From Roseovarius confluentis (GTDB lineage: Bacteria > Pseudomonadota > Alphaproteobacteria > Rhodobacterales > Rhodobacteraceae): 64,000 nt of DNA. Both the position numbers and the translations under genes were made by a program. The stretch lies in NCBI RefSeq assembly GCF_002917925.1, contig NZ_PPFE01000004.1, forward strand, positions 124,001 through 188,000. The letters are read 5' to 3'. Under the pieces are notes generated by a model. That model ran no database searches. It saw only the letters and a list, made by a program, of their open reading frames with translations, and had not been told where the DNA came from. This document shows positions 33,940 through 42,785 of the stretch, one piece after another. The stretch's first letter is position 1; the number at the start of each line of letters is the position of its first letter.

Positions 33940-35130
33940 ATGTTTGACACAATGACCTTCACAAAGATCATGGGCGGCCTTTGCGGTACGTTCCTGGTCT
34001 TTCTTCTTGGCAAGTGGGCTGCGGAGGAAATCTATCACGTCGGTGGCGGTGGTCACGGCGAGGAGCATCAGGCGGCCTACGTCATCGAGGTGGACGAAGG
34101 CGAAGGTGGCGGTGAGGAAGAAGAGGAAGCGGTGACGCTGGCCTCGCTTTATTCCGACGCCGATGTGGGCGCGGGCGAGCGCGTCTTCGGCAAGTGCAAG
34201 GCCTGCCACCAGGCGGAAGAGGGCGCGAACGGCGTCGGCCCGCACCTCTACGGTGTGGTCGGGCGTGATGTTGGCAGTGCCGATGGTTATGGCAGCTATT
34301 CCGGCGCGCTGAGCGAGGCGGCGGATGTCTGGACGCCCGAGAATCTTTACGCGTTCCTGGAGAACCCGTCGGGCTATGCGCCGGGGACGTCGATGAGCTA
34401 TAACGGCCTGTCCAAGCCGGAGGACCGCGCCAACGTGATCGCCTTTCTTGACCAGACCGATGGCGACATGACGGAAGTTGCCGCCGAGGAAGGCGCGGAA
34501 GAGAGCGCATCTGCCGAGGAAGGCACTGAAGAAGAGGCGACCGAAGAGGCATCCGCCGAAGAGGGTTCGGAAGAGCAAGCCACTGAAGAGGCGTCGGCCG
34601 AGGAAGGCTCCGAAGAGGAAGCCACCGAAGAGGCGTCCGCCGAGGAAGGTTCTGAAGAAGAAGCCACCGAGGAAGCGTCCGCCGAGGAAGGCTCTGAAGA
34701 GGAAGCAACCGAGGAATCGTCTGCCGAAGAAAGCTCTGACGAGGGCGGCTCTGAGGAGCAGGCCGCCGAGGAAAGCTCGGGCGGTGAGGGTGGAGGTTCG
34801 GCCTTTGCCGCGATGGTCGCCGCGGCTGACGCCGCGGATGGCGAGCAGGCATTCCGCAAATGCGCCGCCTGCCACAAGGCCGAGGAAGAAGCCAACGGCG
34901 TCGGCCCGCACCTGGTGGGTGTCGTCGGCCGTGACATCGGCTCGGTCGAAGGCTTCAATTACTCCGACGCGCTGGCCGGTCTGGACGGTCAGTGGACGGC
35001 GGACGAGCTGAACGCGTGGCTGGAAGACCCCAAGGGCTATGCGCCGGGCAACAAGATGGCCTATCGCGGCGTGCGCAAGGAAGAAGAGCGCGCGGCCCTG
35101 GTGAAGTACCTGGAGTCCACCGGCAACTGA
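33940..35130 (+). CDS. Membrane-anchored di-heme cytochrome c with acidic repeat linker
   Basis: The 396-aa product has an N-terminal anchor (IMGGLCGTFLVFLLG) and two class I cytochrome c domains. Heme sites are CKACH near residue 86 and CAACH near 308. The sixth ligands should be Met in PGTSMSYNG near 152 and PGNKMAYRG near 371. The domains are closely similar (NGVGPHL.GVVGRD.GS). Between them is a linker of about 110 residues made almost entirely of Glu, Ala, Ser, Gly and Thr, including four 14-residue repeats. It is probably a periplasmic electron carrier between the bc1 complex and terminal oxidases. A strong terminator follows. Confidence 0.92.
   Translation: MFDTMTFTKIMGGLCGTFLVFLLGKWAAEEIYHVGGGGHGEEHQAAYVIEVDEGEGGGEEEEEAVTLASLYSDADVGAGERVFGKCKACHQAEEGANGVGPHLYGVVGRDVGSADGYGSYSGALSEAADVWTPENLYAFLENPSGYAPGTSMSYNGLSKPEDRANVIAFLDQTDGDMTEVAAEEGAEESASAEEGTEEEATEEASAEEGSEEQATEEASAEEGSEEEATEEASAEEGSEEEATEEASAEEGSEEEATEESSAEESSDEGGSEEQAAEESSGGEGGGSAFAAMVAAADAADGEQAFRKCAACHKAEEEANGVGPHLVGVVGRDIGSVEGFNYSDALAGLDGQWTADELNAWLEDPKGYAPGNKMAYRGVRKEEERAALVKYLESTGN
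34543..34710 (+). repeat. 42-bp tandem repeats encoding acidic linker
   Basis: Four consecutive 42-bp units encode EEASAEEGSEE(Q/E)AT, with partial units on both sides. Copies differ mainly at synonymous third positions. Unit number could change by slippage, which would alter the spacing of the two heme domains. Confidence 0.85.
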
Positions 35131-35151
35131 GCCGGGACCTGAAAAAGTCAG

Positions 35152-35187
35152 AAAGCCGCCGTTCCGGTCCGGAGCGGCGGCTTTTTC
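35152..35187 (+). terminator. Rho-independent terminator after cytochrome c gene
   Basis: AAAGCCGCC at 35152 onward pairs with GGCGGCTTT ending near 35184. An inner TTCCG/CGGAG-type extension and a run of T follow, the standard intrinsic terminator form. Confidence 0.85.
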
Positions 35188-35342
35188 ATGGGCGGTGCGG
35201 CGCGGAGAGTCGGCAAGACGTCGCCTCACGGGAAGTTTGAACGGGAATCCGGCTTTCGGCGCTTGAAACCCGTTTCGTTCCTACTTTAGCTTGCCTTGCA
35301 AGAACAAAGACCCCACATCAGGCAGGTCAAGAGGAGAGAAGA

Positions 35343-37289
35343 ATGACCCGACGCCACAGCCGGGCCACGACCCGGGCCGTAGCAGTTTCCCGCACCCGTT
35401 TCCTGACCGCCGCCCTCACCGGGCTTTGCATCGCGGCGCTGGCCGCAACGACCGCGCTGGCACAGGATGAGGGCTCGGACGAGACCATCATCAAGAGCCA
35501 CGGCTATTCCTATTTCGGAGAGTTGAAGTATCCCGAGGATTACGAGCATTTCAGCTATGTGAACCCCGACGCGCCCAAGGGTGGCGAGATTTCCATCGCG
35601 CTGGCGGGCAGCTTTGACTCGATGAATCCCTACACCCGCAATGGCCGCGCCTCGGCCCTGTCGACGATCATGTACGAAAGCCTTCTGGGCCAGGTTCTGG
35701 CCGGATCGGGCAGCCTGCCGGGCGACGACATGAACGGCATGTACGGGCTGGTGGCGCACACGGTCGAATACCCCGAGGACAAGTCGTGGGTGATCTTCCA
35801 TATGCGGCCCGAGGCGACGTTCTCGAACGGAACGCCCGTCACGGCAGAGGACGTGGCGTTTTCGCACAACCTGCTGCTGGACCAGGGGTTGAAAAGCTAT
35901 GCCGACGCGGTGCGCAAGCGCATTCCGAAGGTCGAGGTGCTGGACGAACACAGGGTCAAGTTCTACTTCGCGGACGGCATTTCGCGCCGCAGCCTGATCG
36001 ACCAGGTGGGCACAGTGCCGATCTGGTCCAAGGCGTGGTACGAGGAAACCGGCGCGCGACTGGACGAGCCGCGGCTGGAGATTTCGCCGGGGTCTGGGCC
36101 GTATGTCATCGACGAGGTGGAGCCGAACCGCCGCGTGGTGATCAAGCGCAACCCCGATTACTGGGGCTGGGACCTGCCGATCAACAAGGGCCGGCACAAT
36201 TTCGATACGATCCGGCTGGAGTATTTCGCGGACTCCACCGCCGCCTTCGAGGCGTTCAAGGCGGGGGAGGTGACGTACCGCACCGAGGCGGACCCCAAGC
36301 AATGGGCCAGCGCCTATGATTTCCCGGCGGCCAACAAGGATTGGGTGAAGCTGGAGGCGATCCCGGACGGGTCACCGCCGCAGATGACCGGCATCGTGTT
36401 CAACACCCGCCGTGACGTGTTGCAGGACAAGCGCGTGCGGCAGGCGGTGGCGTTGATGTTCAACTTCGAGTGGACCAACGAGTCGCTGTTCGCCGGGTTC
36501 TACGAGCAGCAGCGGTCCTATTCCACCGGCACCCCGCTGGAAGCCACGGGCGTGCCCGAGGGGGACGAACTGGAGTTCCTGAATTCGCTGGGCGACGTGG
36601 TGCCCGAGGAGGTCAAGACGACCGAGCCGTGGGTGCCGCATACGAGCGATCCCGCGCGGCTGACCTCTCGCAAGAACAAGCGGCAGGCGCTGCGGCTGAT
36701 GCAGGAGGCGGGATATACCGTGGGCGACGATGGCCGTATGCGCGGTGAGGACGGCAACGTGCTGCGGCTCGATTTCCTGCTGAACGCGTCGGGACAGCCG
36801 ACGGAAAAAGCCGTGGCCGAGAACTTCGTCTCCAACCTGCAGGACCTGGGCATCGATGCGCGGGTCGAGGCCGTGGACAGCGCGCAGTTCACCAAGCGTG
36901 AGCGCGACCACGACTATGACCTGGTGTTCGACGGCTATCCGGCGCTTATGGGCACGGGCACGGGCCTTGCCCAGCGGTTCGGGACCGAGGCCGCCGATGG
37001 CCTGTTCAACCCTGCCGGGCTGCGCAGCGAGATGGTGGACCGGATCATCGAGGAATCCCTGATGACCGAAAGCCAGGAGGAAGAGGACATGACGATCCGC
37101 GCGCTCGACCGGGCGTTGCGGCATGAGTTCGTGGTGATCCCCGATGGTTATGCCCCCGATCACTGGGTCGCCTATTGGGACCAGTACGCGCATCCCGAGG
37201 AAATTCCGCCCTATCTTCTGGGAACGCTGGACTTCTGGTGGTACGACGCCGAGAAAGCCAAAAAGCTGAGAGAGGCGGGAGCGCTTTGA
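35343..37289 (+). CDS. yejA: Peptide ABC transporter substrate-binding protein
   Basis: A 648-aa family 5 extracellular binding protein. The long signal sequence ends ALAATTALAQDEG. Typical segments are NPDAPKGGEISIALAGSFDSMNPY, SWVIFHMRPEATFSNGTPVTAEDVAFS and GVPEGDELEFLNSLG, and the order of the following genes (yejB, yejE, yejF) identifies it as YejA. In enterobacteria this system imports microcin C and short peptides. An AGAGGAGAGAAG ribosome site precedes the ATG at 35343. The transporter genes follow in one operon. Confidence 0.93.
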   Translation: MTRRHSRATTRAVAVSRTRFLTAALTGLCIAALAATTALAQDEGSDETIIKSHGYSYFGELKYPEDYEHFSYVNPDAPKGGEISIALAGSFDSMNPYTRNGRASALSTIMYESLLGQVLAGSGSLPGDDMNGMYGLVAHTVEYPEDKSWVIFHMRPEATFSNGTPVTAEDVAFSHNLLLDQGLKSYADAVRKRIPKVEVLDEHRVKFYFADGISRRSLIDQVGTVPIWSKAWYEETGARLDEPRLEISPGSGPYVIDEVEPNRRVVIKRNPDYWGWDLPINKGRHNFDTIRLEYFADSTAAFEAFKAGEVTYRTEADPKQWASAYDFPAANKDWVKLEAIPDGSPPQMTGIVFNTRRDVLQDKRVRQAVALMFNFEWTNESLFAGFYEQQRSYSTGTPLEATGVPEGDELEFLNSLGDVVPEEVKTTEPWVPHTSDPARLTSRKNKRQALRLMQEAGYTVGDDGRMRGEDGNVLRLDFLLNASGQPTEKAVAENFVSNLQDLGIDARVEAVDSAQFTKRERDHDYDLVFDGYPALMGTGTGLAQRFGTEAADGLFNPAGLRSEMVDRIIEESLMTESQEEEDMTIRALDRALRHEFVVIPDGYAPDHWVAYWDQYAHPEEIPPYLLGTLDFWWYDAEKAKKLREAGAL

Positions 37290-37352
37290 CGATCTGGCAG
37301 GTTCTGGAAGACGGGGCGCTGACGCGCATCCCGCGGGCATAGGGGGCCACGG

Positions 37353-38438
37353 GTGGGCGCCTATATCGTAAGACGGCTGTTGCTGATCATCCCGACGCTG
37401 ATCGGGATCATGATCATCAACTTCGCGCTGGTGCAGTTCCTGCCCGGCGGCCCCGTGGAGCAGGCGATTGCCGATATCCAGGGGCAGGGCGACGTGTTCG
37501 GCGGCTTTGCGGGCGGCGAGCAAGATGGTGCCGTGACCGGCAACGAGGATAACAGCGGTTATATCGGATCGCAGGGCTTGCCGCCGGAGTTCATCGCCGA
37601 ACTGGAGGCACAGTTCGGGTTGGACAAGCCGCCGCTGGAGCGGTTCCTGAACATGTTGTGGAACTATGCCACTTTCGATTTCGGAGAGAGCTATTTTCGC
37701 AAGATCGACGTGATGGACCTGGTGCTGGAAAAGATGCCGGTCAGTATCACGCTGGGCATCTGGACGATGCTGCTGTCCTATCTCGTGTCGATCCCGCTGG
37801 GTATTCGCAAGGCGGTGAAGGACGGCAGCAGTTTTGACACCTGGACCAGCGGGATCATCATCGCGGCCTATGCGATCCCCGCGTTCCTCTTCGGGATCAT
37901 GCTGCTGGTGTTGTTCGCGGGGGGCAGTTACTGGCAGATCTTCCCGCTGCGGGGCCTGACCTCGGACGGGTGGGAAGACATGACGGTGATCGGCAAGGTG
38001 CTGGATTACCTGTGGCACATCGTGCTGCCGGTCACCGCGCTGAGTATCGGCGGGTTCGCCACCCTGACGATCCTGACGAAGAATTCTTTCCTGGACGAGA
38101 TCAAGAAGCAATACGTGATGACCGCGCGCGCCAAGGGCCTGACCGAGCGCAAGGTGCTGTATGGGCACGTGTTCCGCAACGGGATGCTGATCGTGATCGC
38201 GGGCTTTCCGGGCGTGTTCGTGAGCGTGTTCTTCACGGGCAGCCTGCTGATCGAGACGATCTTTTCGCTGGATGGTCTGGGGCGGCTCTTTTTCGAGGCC
38301 GCCATCGGGCGCGATTACCCGGTGATGTTCGCAACGCTGTACCTGACGACGCTGATCGGGCTGGTCGTGGCGCTGATCGGGGATCTGACCTATGTGCTGA
38401 TCGATCCGCGCATCGACTTCGAGAAGAGGTCGGGTTGA
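37353..38438 (+). CDS. yejB: Peptide ABC transporter permease
   Basis: The 361-aa inner-membrane permease starts with GTG at 37353 ([38 protein letters not shown]). The binding-protein-dependent transport loop is [21 protein letters not shown] near residue 255. Six hydrophobic segments are seen. A periplasmic insert near residues 45-70 ([19 protein letters not shown]) is typical of YejB. An 18-codon frame from TTG at 37288 fills part of the gap after yejA and is not called. Confidence 0.94.
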   Translation: MGAYIVRRLLLIIPTLIGIMIINFALVQFLPGGPVEQAIADIQGQGDVFGGFAGGEQDGAVTGNEDNSGYIGSQGLPPEFIAELEAQFGLDKPPLERFLNMLWNYATFDFGESYFRKIDVMDLVLEKMPVSITLGIWTMLLSYLVSIPLGIRKAVKDGSSFDTWTSGIIIAAYAIPAFLFGIMLLVLFAGGSYWQIFPLRGLTSDGWEDMTVIGKVLDYLWHIVLPVTALSIGGFATLTILTKNSFLDEIKKQYVMTARAKGLTERKVLYGHVFRNGMLIVIAGFPGVFVSVFFTGSLLIETIFSLDGLGRLFFEAAIGRDYPVMFATLYLTTLIGLVVALIGDLTYVLIDPRIDFEKRSG

Positions 38439-38439
38439 G

Positions 38440-39549
38440 ATGATCAAGCTCAACCCCCTGAACCAGCGCCGCTGGCGTAACTTCAAGCGCAACAAGCGGG
38501 CGTTCTGGTCGCTGATCATCTTTGCGCTGCTGTGCGTGATCACCCTGCCGGCGGAGTTCGTGGCCAATGACAAACCGCTGTTGGTGAAGTACCGCGACGC
38601 GTACTACATGCCGATTTTCAAGTTCTATCCCGAGACCGAGTTCGGCGGGGATTTCCGGACCGAGGCGGTCTATGCCGACCCGGAGGTCGAATGCCTGATC
38701 GTATCGGGCGGGCTGGTGGATTGCTTCGACGATCCCGAGGGGATCATCGAGGATGCCCAGGACGGCGAGGTGATGGGAGAGGCGATCGAGAAGGGCTGGA
38801 CGCTCTGGCCGCTTATCCCCTACAGCCACGACACGCCGGTTGACCGACCCGGGGCAGCGCCCTTGCCGCCCAACGATCAGAACCTTCTGGGCACGGATGG
38901 CACCAAGCGGGACGTGCTGGCGATCGTGATCTACGGCTTCCGGCTGGCGGTGATGTTCACGCTGGTGGTGACGTTCTTTTCGTCCGTCATCGGCGTCGTG
39001 GCGGGGGCCGTGCAGGGGTATTTCGGCGGCCGGATCGACCTGTTCTTTCAGAGGTTCATCGAGATCTGGGCGTCGACACCGCAGCTTTACGTGATCATCA
39101 TCCTGTTCTCGATATTGCCGAGGGGGTTCTGGCTGCTCGTCGGGATCATGGTGGCGTTCGGGTGGATGGCGCTGGTGGGCGTGGTGCGGGCGGAGTTCCT
39201 GCGCGCGCGCAATTTCGAGTACGTGCGCGCGGCCAAGGCGCTGGGCGTCGGCAACATGAAGATCATGTTCCGCCACATGCTGCCCAACGCGATGGTGGCG
39301 ACGCTGACCTTTTTGCCGTTCATCATCACCGGCACGATCAGCCTGCTGGCGACACTGGATTTCCTGGGCTACGGCCTGCCTTCGGGTGCGCCTTCGCTGG
39401 GGGAATTGACCTTGCAGGCCAAGCAGAACCTGCAGGCACCTTGGCTTGCCTTTACCGCGTTCTTCACCTTCGCGATCATGCTGTCGCTGCTGGTCTTCAT
39501 CTTTGAAGGCGTGCGCGACGCATTCGACCCCAGAAAGACCTTTCAATGA
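38440..39549 (+). CDS. yejE: Peptide ABC transporter permease
   Basis: The 369-aa permease has a long periplasmic loop between helix 1 and helix 2 (about 40-155) and the EAA-type loop EFLRARNFEYVRAAKALGVG near residue 250. It starts one base after the yejB stop, and its own stop overlaps the yejF start by four bases (ATGA). Confidence 0.94.
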   Translation: MIKLNPLNQRRWRNFKRNKRAFWSLIIFALLCVITLPAEFVANDKPLLVKYRDAYYMPIFKFYPETEFGGDFRTEAVYADPEVECLIVSGGLVDCFDDPEGIIEDAQDGEVMGEAIEKGWTLWPLIPYSHDTPVDRPGAAPLPPNDQNLLGTDGTKRDVLAIVIYGFRLAVMFTLVVTFFSSVIGVVAGAVQGYFGGRIDLFFQRFIEIWASTPQLYVIIILFSILPRGFWLLVGIMVAFGWMALVGVVRAEFLRARNFEYVRAAKALGVGNMKIMFRHMLPNAMVATLTFLPFIITGTISLLATLDFLGYGLPSGAPSLGELTLQAKQNLQAPWLAFTAFFTFAIMLSLLVFIFEGVRDAFDPRKTFQ

Positions 39550-41135
39550 GCCTGCTTGAAGTCAAAGACCTGAAGGTGGGCTTCCGCCAGGACGGTGCGG
39601 TGACGCAGGCCGTGCGCGGCGTGACGTTCAGCGTGGACCGCGGCGAGACCGTGGCGCTGGTGGGTGAAAGCGGGTCGGGCAAGTCGGTGACGGCGTTGAG
39701 CACCGTGTCTCTGTTGGGGGAAAGCGCCATTGTCGAGGGCAGCGTGACCTATGACGGCCAGCAGATGATCGGCGCGAATGACAAGCTGCTGCGCAAGGTG
39801 CGGGGCAACGACATCAGCTTCATTTTCCAGGAGCCGATGACCAGCCTGAACCCGCTGCACACGCTGGAAAAGCAGCTGACCGAGTCGATCGAGCTGCACC
39901 AGGGGCTGCGCGGCGCGGCGGTGCGGGAGCGCATCCTGGAATTGCTGAACCGCGTGGGTATTCGCGACCCCGAAAGCCGGCTGGGCGCTTATCCGCACCA
40001 GCTTTCTGGCGGACAGAGGCAGCGGGTGATGATCGCCATGGCGCTGTCGAACAAGCCCGACGTTCTGATCGCGGACGAGCCGACGACGGCGTTGGACGTG
40101 ACGATCCAGGCGCAGATTCTGGAGCTGTTGGCGGAGCTGAAGCGCGAGGAGGATATGGGGCTGTTGTTCATCACCCATGACCTTGGCGTGGTGGAGCGGA
40201 TCGCCGACCGGGTTTGCGTGATGAAGGACGGCGAGATCGTCGAGAGCGGGCCGACAGAGGAGATTTTCGGCAACCCGCAGCATGACTATACGAAAAAGCT
40301 GCTGGGCGCTGCGCCCTCGGGCGTGCCGGAGCCGGTAGCGGAGGGGGCCGAGACGCTGGTCGAGACGCATGGGCTGCGCATCTGGTTCCCGATCCAGAAG
40401 GGGCTGCTGAAGCGCACGGTGGGCCATGTGAAGGCGGTGAACGAGGCCGACATCGAGGTGCGCCGGGGCGAGACGTTGGGCATCGTGGGCGAAAGCGGGT
40501 CGGGCAAGACCACGCTGGCGCTGGCGCTGATGCGGCTGATCGAGTCCGAAGGCGAGATGCGGTTCGAGGGCGAGGACATGCGCGAATGGTCCACCCGCAA
40601 GCTGAGGCGCAAACGCTCGGACATCCAGATCGTGTTCCAGGACCCGGTGGGCAGCCTGAGCCCGCGGATGACCTGTGAACAAATCATTGCGGAGGGGTTG
40701 GGCGTGCATGGCAACCCCGACGGCCGGCCGTTGCGCGAGCTGGTGGCCGAGGTGATGCGCGAGGTCGAGCTGAACCCCGAGACGATGGACCGCTATCCGC
40801 ACGAGTTTTCCGGCGGGCAAAGGCAGCGGATCGCCATCGCCCGCGCGATGATCCTGCGGCCAAAGCTGGTGGTGCTGGACGAACCGACGAGTGCGCTGGA
40901 CATGACGGTGCAGGTGCAGATCGTGGACCTGCTGCGCCGGTTGCAGGTGAAATACGGGCTGACCTATCTCTTCATCAGTCACGACCTGGCCGTTGTGCGG
41001 GCGATGAGCCACAAGGTGGTGGTGATGAAGCAGGGCGATATCGTGGAATACGGGGCGTCCGAGGAGATCTTCGAGAGCCCCAAGACCGAGTACACGAAGA
41101 CCTTGTTGCAGGCGGCGTTGGATTTGACGGTTTAG
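39546..41135 (+). CDS. yejF: Peptide ABC transporter double ATPase
   Basis: A 529-aa fusion of two ABC ATPases. Walker A motifs are GESGSGKSV near 37 and GESGSGKTT near 316. Signature motifs are LSGGQRQRV and FSGGQRQRI, and Walker B segments are LIADEPTT and VVLDEPTS. Both halves look active. It powers the YejBE channel. Confidence 0.95.
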   Translation: MSLLEVKDLKVGFRQDGAVTQAVRGVTFSVDRGETVALVGESGSGKSVTALSTVSLLGESAIVEGSVTYDGQQMIGANDKLLRKVRGNDISFIFQEPMTSLNPLHTLEKQLTESIELHQGLRGAAVRERILELLNRVGIRDPESRLGAYPHQLSGGQRQRVMIAMALSNKPDVLIADEPTTALDVTIQAQILELLAELKREEDMGLLFITHDLGVVERIADRVCVMKDGEIVESGPTEEIFGNPQHDYTKKLLGAAPSGVPEPVAEGAETLVETHGLRIWFPIQKGLLKRTVGHVKAVNEADIEVRRGETLGIVGESGSGKTTLALALMRLIESEGEMRFEGEDMREWSTRKLRRKRSDIQIVFQDPVGSLSPRMTCEQIIAEGLGVHGNPDGRPLRELVAEVMREVELNPETMDRYPHEFSGGQRQRIAIARAMILRPKLVVLDEPTSALDMTVQVQIVDLLRRLQVKYGLTYLFISHDLAVVRAMSHKVVVMKQGDIVEYGASEEIFESPKTEYTKTLLQAALDLTV

Positions 41136-41142
41136 GCGGCGC

Positions 41143-41158
41143 GTGGGTTTTCACCCAC
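41143..41158. terminator. Short hairpin after yejF
   Basis: GTGGGT (41143-41148), loop TTTC, ACCCAC (41153-41158), eight bases after the yejF stop. It may end the transcript or be part of a small dispersed palindrome; no T run follows. Confidence 0.45.
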
Positions 41159-41191
41159 CCTACGCAGAGGCGCGTGCGATCGCGTCAGGAG

Positions 41192-41212
41192 GTCCCAGAT
41201 CAAGTCCGGGAC
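41192..41212. repeat. REP-like palindrome
   Basis: GTCCCAGATCAAGTCCGGGAC is close to the palindromic repeat (core TCCCGGA-TCAAG-TCCGGGA) scattered through intergenic regions of many alphaproteobacteria. One copy is seen in this window. Membership of the dispersed family is from memory. Confidence 0.5.
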
Positions 41213-41394
41213 GGCGTGTTGGATGGTTTCGCGCCGGGTGTATGGCGTGATGCGGGGCTTACCCTGCGGCAAGCCGCTGTTCACCTTGACCCGAATAGCC
41301 AGTTGCGGCCTACTTGCCGGAATCAACAAGGGGGCGAGCGTGATTCAACCCTTCCGGTCAGCCGCGCACCGCCCCGCACCTCAGGGAGATATGC

Positions 41395-42384
41395 ATGACA
41401 CTGATGAAAACCCTCATGGGCGCGGCCGCCACGCTGGCACTGAGCACGGCAGGTGCTCTGGCCGATCCGGCGTTGATCTATGATCTTGGCGGCAAGTTCG
41501 ACAAGTCGTTCAATGAAAGCGCCCACAATGGTGCCTCGCGCTGGGCCGAGGAAACCGGCGGCAGCTATAACGAGGTCGAGCTGGAATCCGAAGCGCAGCG
41601 CGAGCAGTTCATGCGCCGCTTTGCCGAGAACGGCAACAACCCAGTGGTGATGGTCGGCTTTGCCTTCGGCGAGACATTGGGCGAGGTGGCGCCGGATTAT
41701 CCCGACACCAAGTTCGTGATCATCGACATGGTGGTGGAAGAACCCAACGTGCGCTCGGTCGTCTTCAACGAGCATGAAGGCAGCTACCTTGTGGGGATGA
41801 TGGCCGCGATGGCGAGCGACTCCGGCACGGTGGGCTTTATCGGCGGCATGGACATCCCGCTGATCCGCAAGTTCGCCTGCGGCTACGTGCAGGGCGTGAA
41901 AGCGGCCAATCCGGACGCGACCGTGATCCAGAACATGACCGGGACGACGCCTGCGGCGTGGAACGACCCGGTCAAAGGGTCCGAGCTGACCAAGGCGCAG
42001 ATGAGCCAGGGGGCTGACGTCATCTATCACGCGGCGGGCGGCACCGGGACGGGCGTGTTGCAGACCGCCGCCGACGAGGACGTGCTGGGCATCGGCGTGG
42101 ACAGCAACCAGAATTACCTGCATCCGGGCAGCGTTCTGACCTCGATGGTCAAGCGCGTGGACAATGCCGTTTACGACGCGATGTCGGCGGGTGAGGACGT
42201 GGAGACGGGGCTGAACGTGATGGGCCTGTCGAACGACGGGGTGGCCTATGCGCTGGACGAGCATAACGAGGACCTTGTGACGGCTGACATGAAAGAAGCC
42301 GTGGACGCCGCCGCCGAGAAGATCGCGAATGGCGAGCTGGAGGTGCACGACTACATGTCCGACAATACCTGCCCGGCGTCGTAG
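41395..42384 (+). CDS. BMP-family nucleoside-type ABC transporter binding protein
   Basis: The 329-aa periplasmic protein has signal peptide MTLMKTLMGAAATLALSTAGALA and the BMP/Med family segments ALIYDLGGKFDKSFNESAHNGASRW, FVIIDMVVEEPNVRSVVFNEHEGSYLVGMMAA and GFIGGMDIPLIRKFACGYVQGVKAANP. The family binds purine nucleosides. AGGGAG lies a few bases before ATG 41395. It is the first gene of the cluster that supplies the matching ATPase and permeases, and a hairpin after it may raise its share of transcript. Confidence 0.92.
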   Translation: MTLMKTLMGAAATLALSTAGALADPALIYDLGGKFDKSFNESAHNGASRWAEETGGSYNEVELESEAQREQFMRRFAENGNNPVVMVGFAFGETLGEVAPDYPDTKFVIIDMVVEEPNVRSVVFNEHEGSYLVGMMAAMASDSGTVGFIGGMDIPLIRKFACGYVQGVKAANPDATVIQNMTGTTPAAWNDPVKGSELTKAQMSQGADVIYHAAGGTGTGVLQTAADEDVLGIGVDSNQNYLHPGSVLTSMVKRVDNAVYDAMSAGEDVETGLNVMGLSNDGVAYALDEHNEDLVTADMKEAVDAAAEKIANGELEVHDYMSDNTCPAS

Positions 42385-42393
42385 GAATATATT

Positions 42394-42417
42394 GCCGGGC
42401 CGCGAGGGTGGCCCGGC
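42394..42417 (+). terminator. Hairpin between binding protein and downstream operon genes
   Basis: GCCGGGCC (42394-42401), loop of 8, GGCCCGGC (42410-42417); a perfect 8-bp GC stem with no T tract. This is typical of a stabilising or partly terminating hairpin that keeps the binding-protein mRNA in excess. Confidence 0.65.
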
Positions 42418-42434
42418 GCTAGCCGGAGGCTGCC

Positions 42435-42785
42435 ATGAGCGATAGCGTCAGACGGTTTTTCAACGCCTGGGGCGACGGCGACGCGGAGGCGCGGATGGCC
42501 GTTCTGAACGACGTGCTGGCGGCCGGTGTGCGCTATGCCGACCCGCGGCTGGAGGAGGCGTTGGTCGGGACGGCGGCCGTGATAGACTACGTTGGGCAAT
42601 ACTCGGCCATGGCCCCGGGTGCGATTGCTCAGATCGCGAATATGGACGTACGAGACGGCATCATCCGCGCGACGGTGGAGTTCATAATGGCGGACGGCCA
42701 CATCCAGCCGGGGCAATTCGTGATCGAGGTGGACTCGGATGAACGCCTGACCCGGATCGTCGGCTTCAAGGGGACGGGCGCATGA
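42435..42785 (+). CDS. NTF2/SnoaL-like small protein
   Basis: A 116-aa protein with the shape of the NTF2-like fold: an N-terminal helix FFNAWGDGDAEARMAVLNDVLAAGVRYADPR, a central GTAAVIDYVGQYSAMAPG and C-terminal strands ending RLTRIVGFKGTG. Function is unknown. Its stop overlaps the ATPase start by four bases, so it belongs to the transporter operon. Confidence 0.75.
   Translation: MSDSVRRFFNAWGDGDAEARMAVLNDVLAAGVRYADPRLEEALVGTAAVIDYVGQYSAMAPGAIAQIANMDVRDGIIRATVEFIMADGHIQPGQFVIEVDSDERLTRIVGFKGTGA

Noticed and set aside
34543..34710. Possible CRISPR array at regularly spaced repeats
   Set aside because: The 42-bp units are contiguous, in frame and encode the cytochrome linker; there are no spacers.
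36372..41012. Leftward frames of 733, 437 and 489 codons across the yej operon
   Set aside because: His/Arg/Gln-rich mirror frames of yejA-yejF; the rightward frames carry all family motifs.
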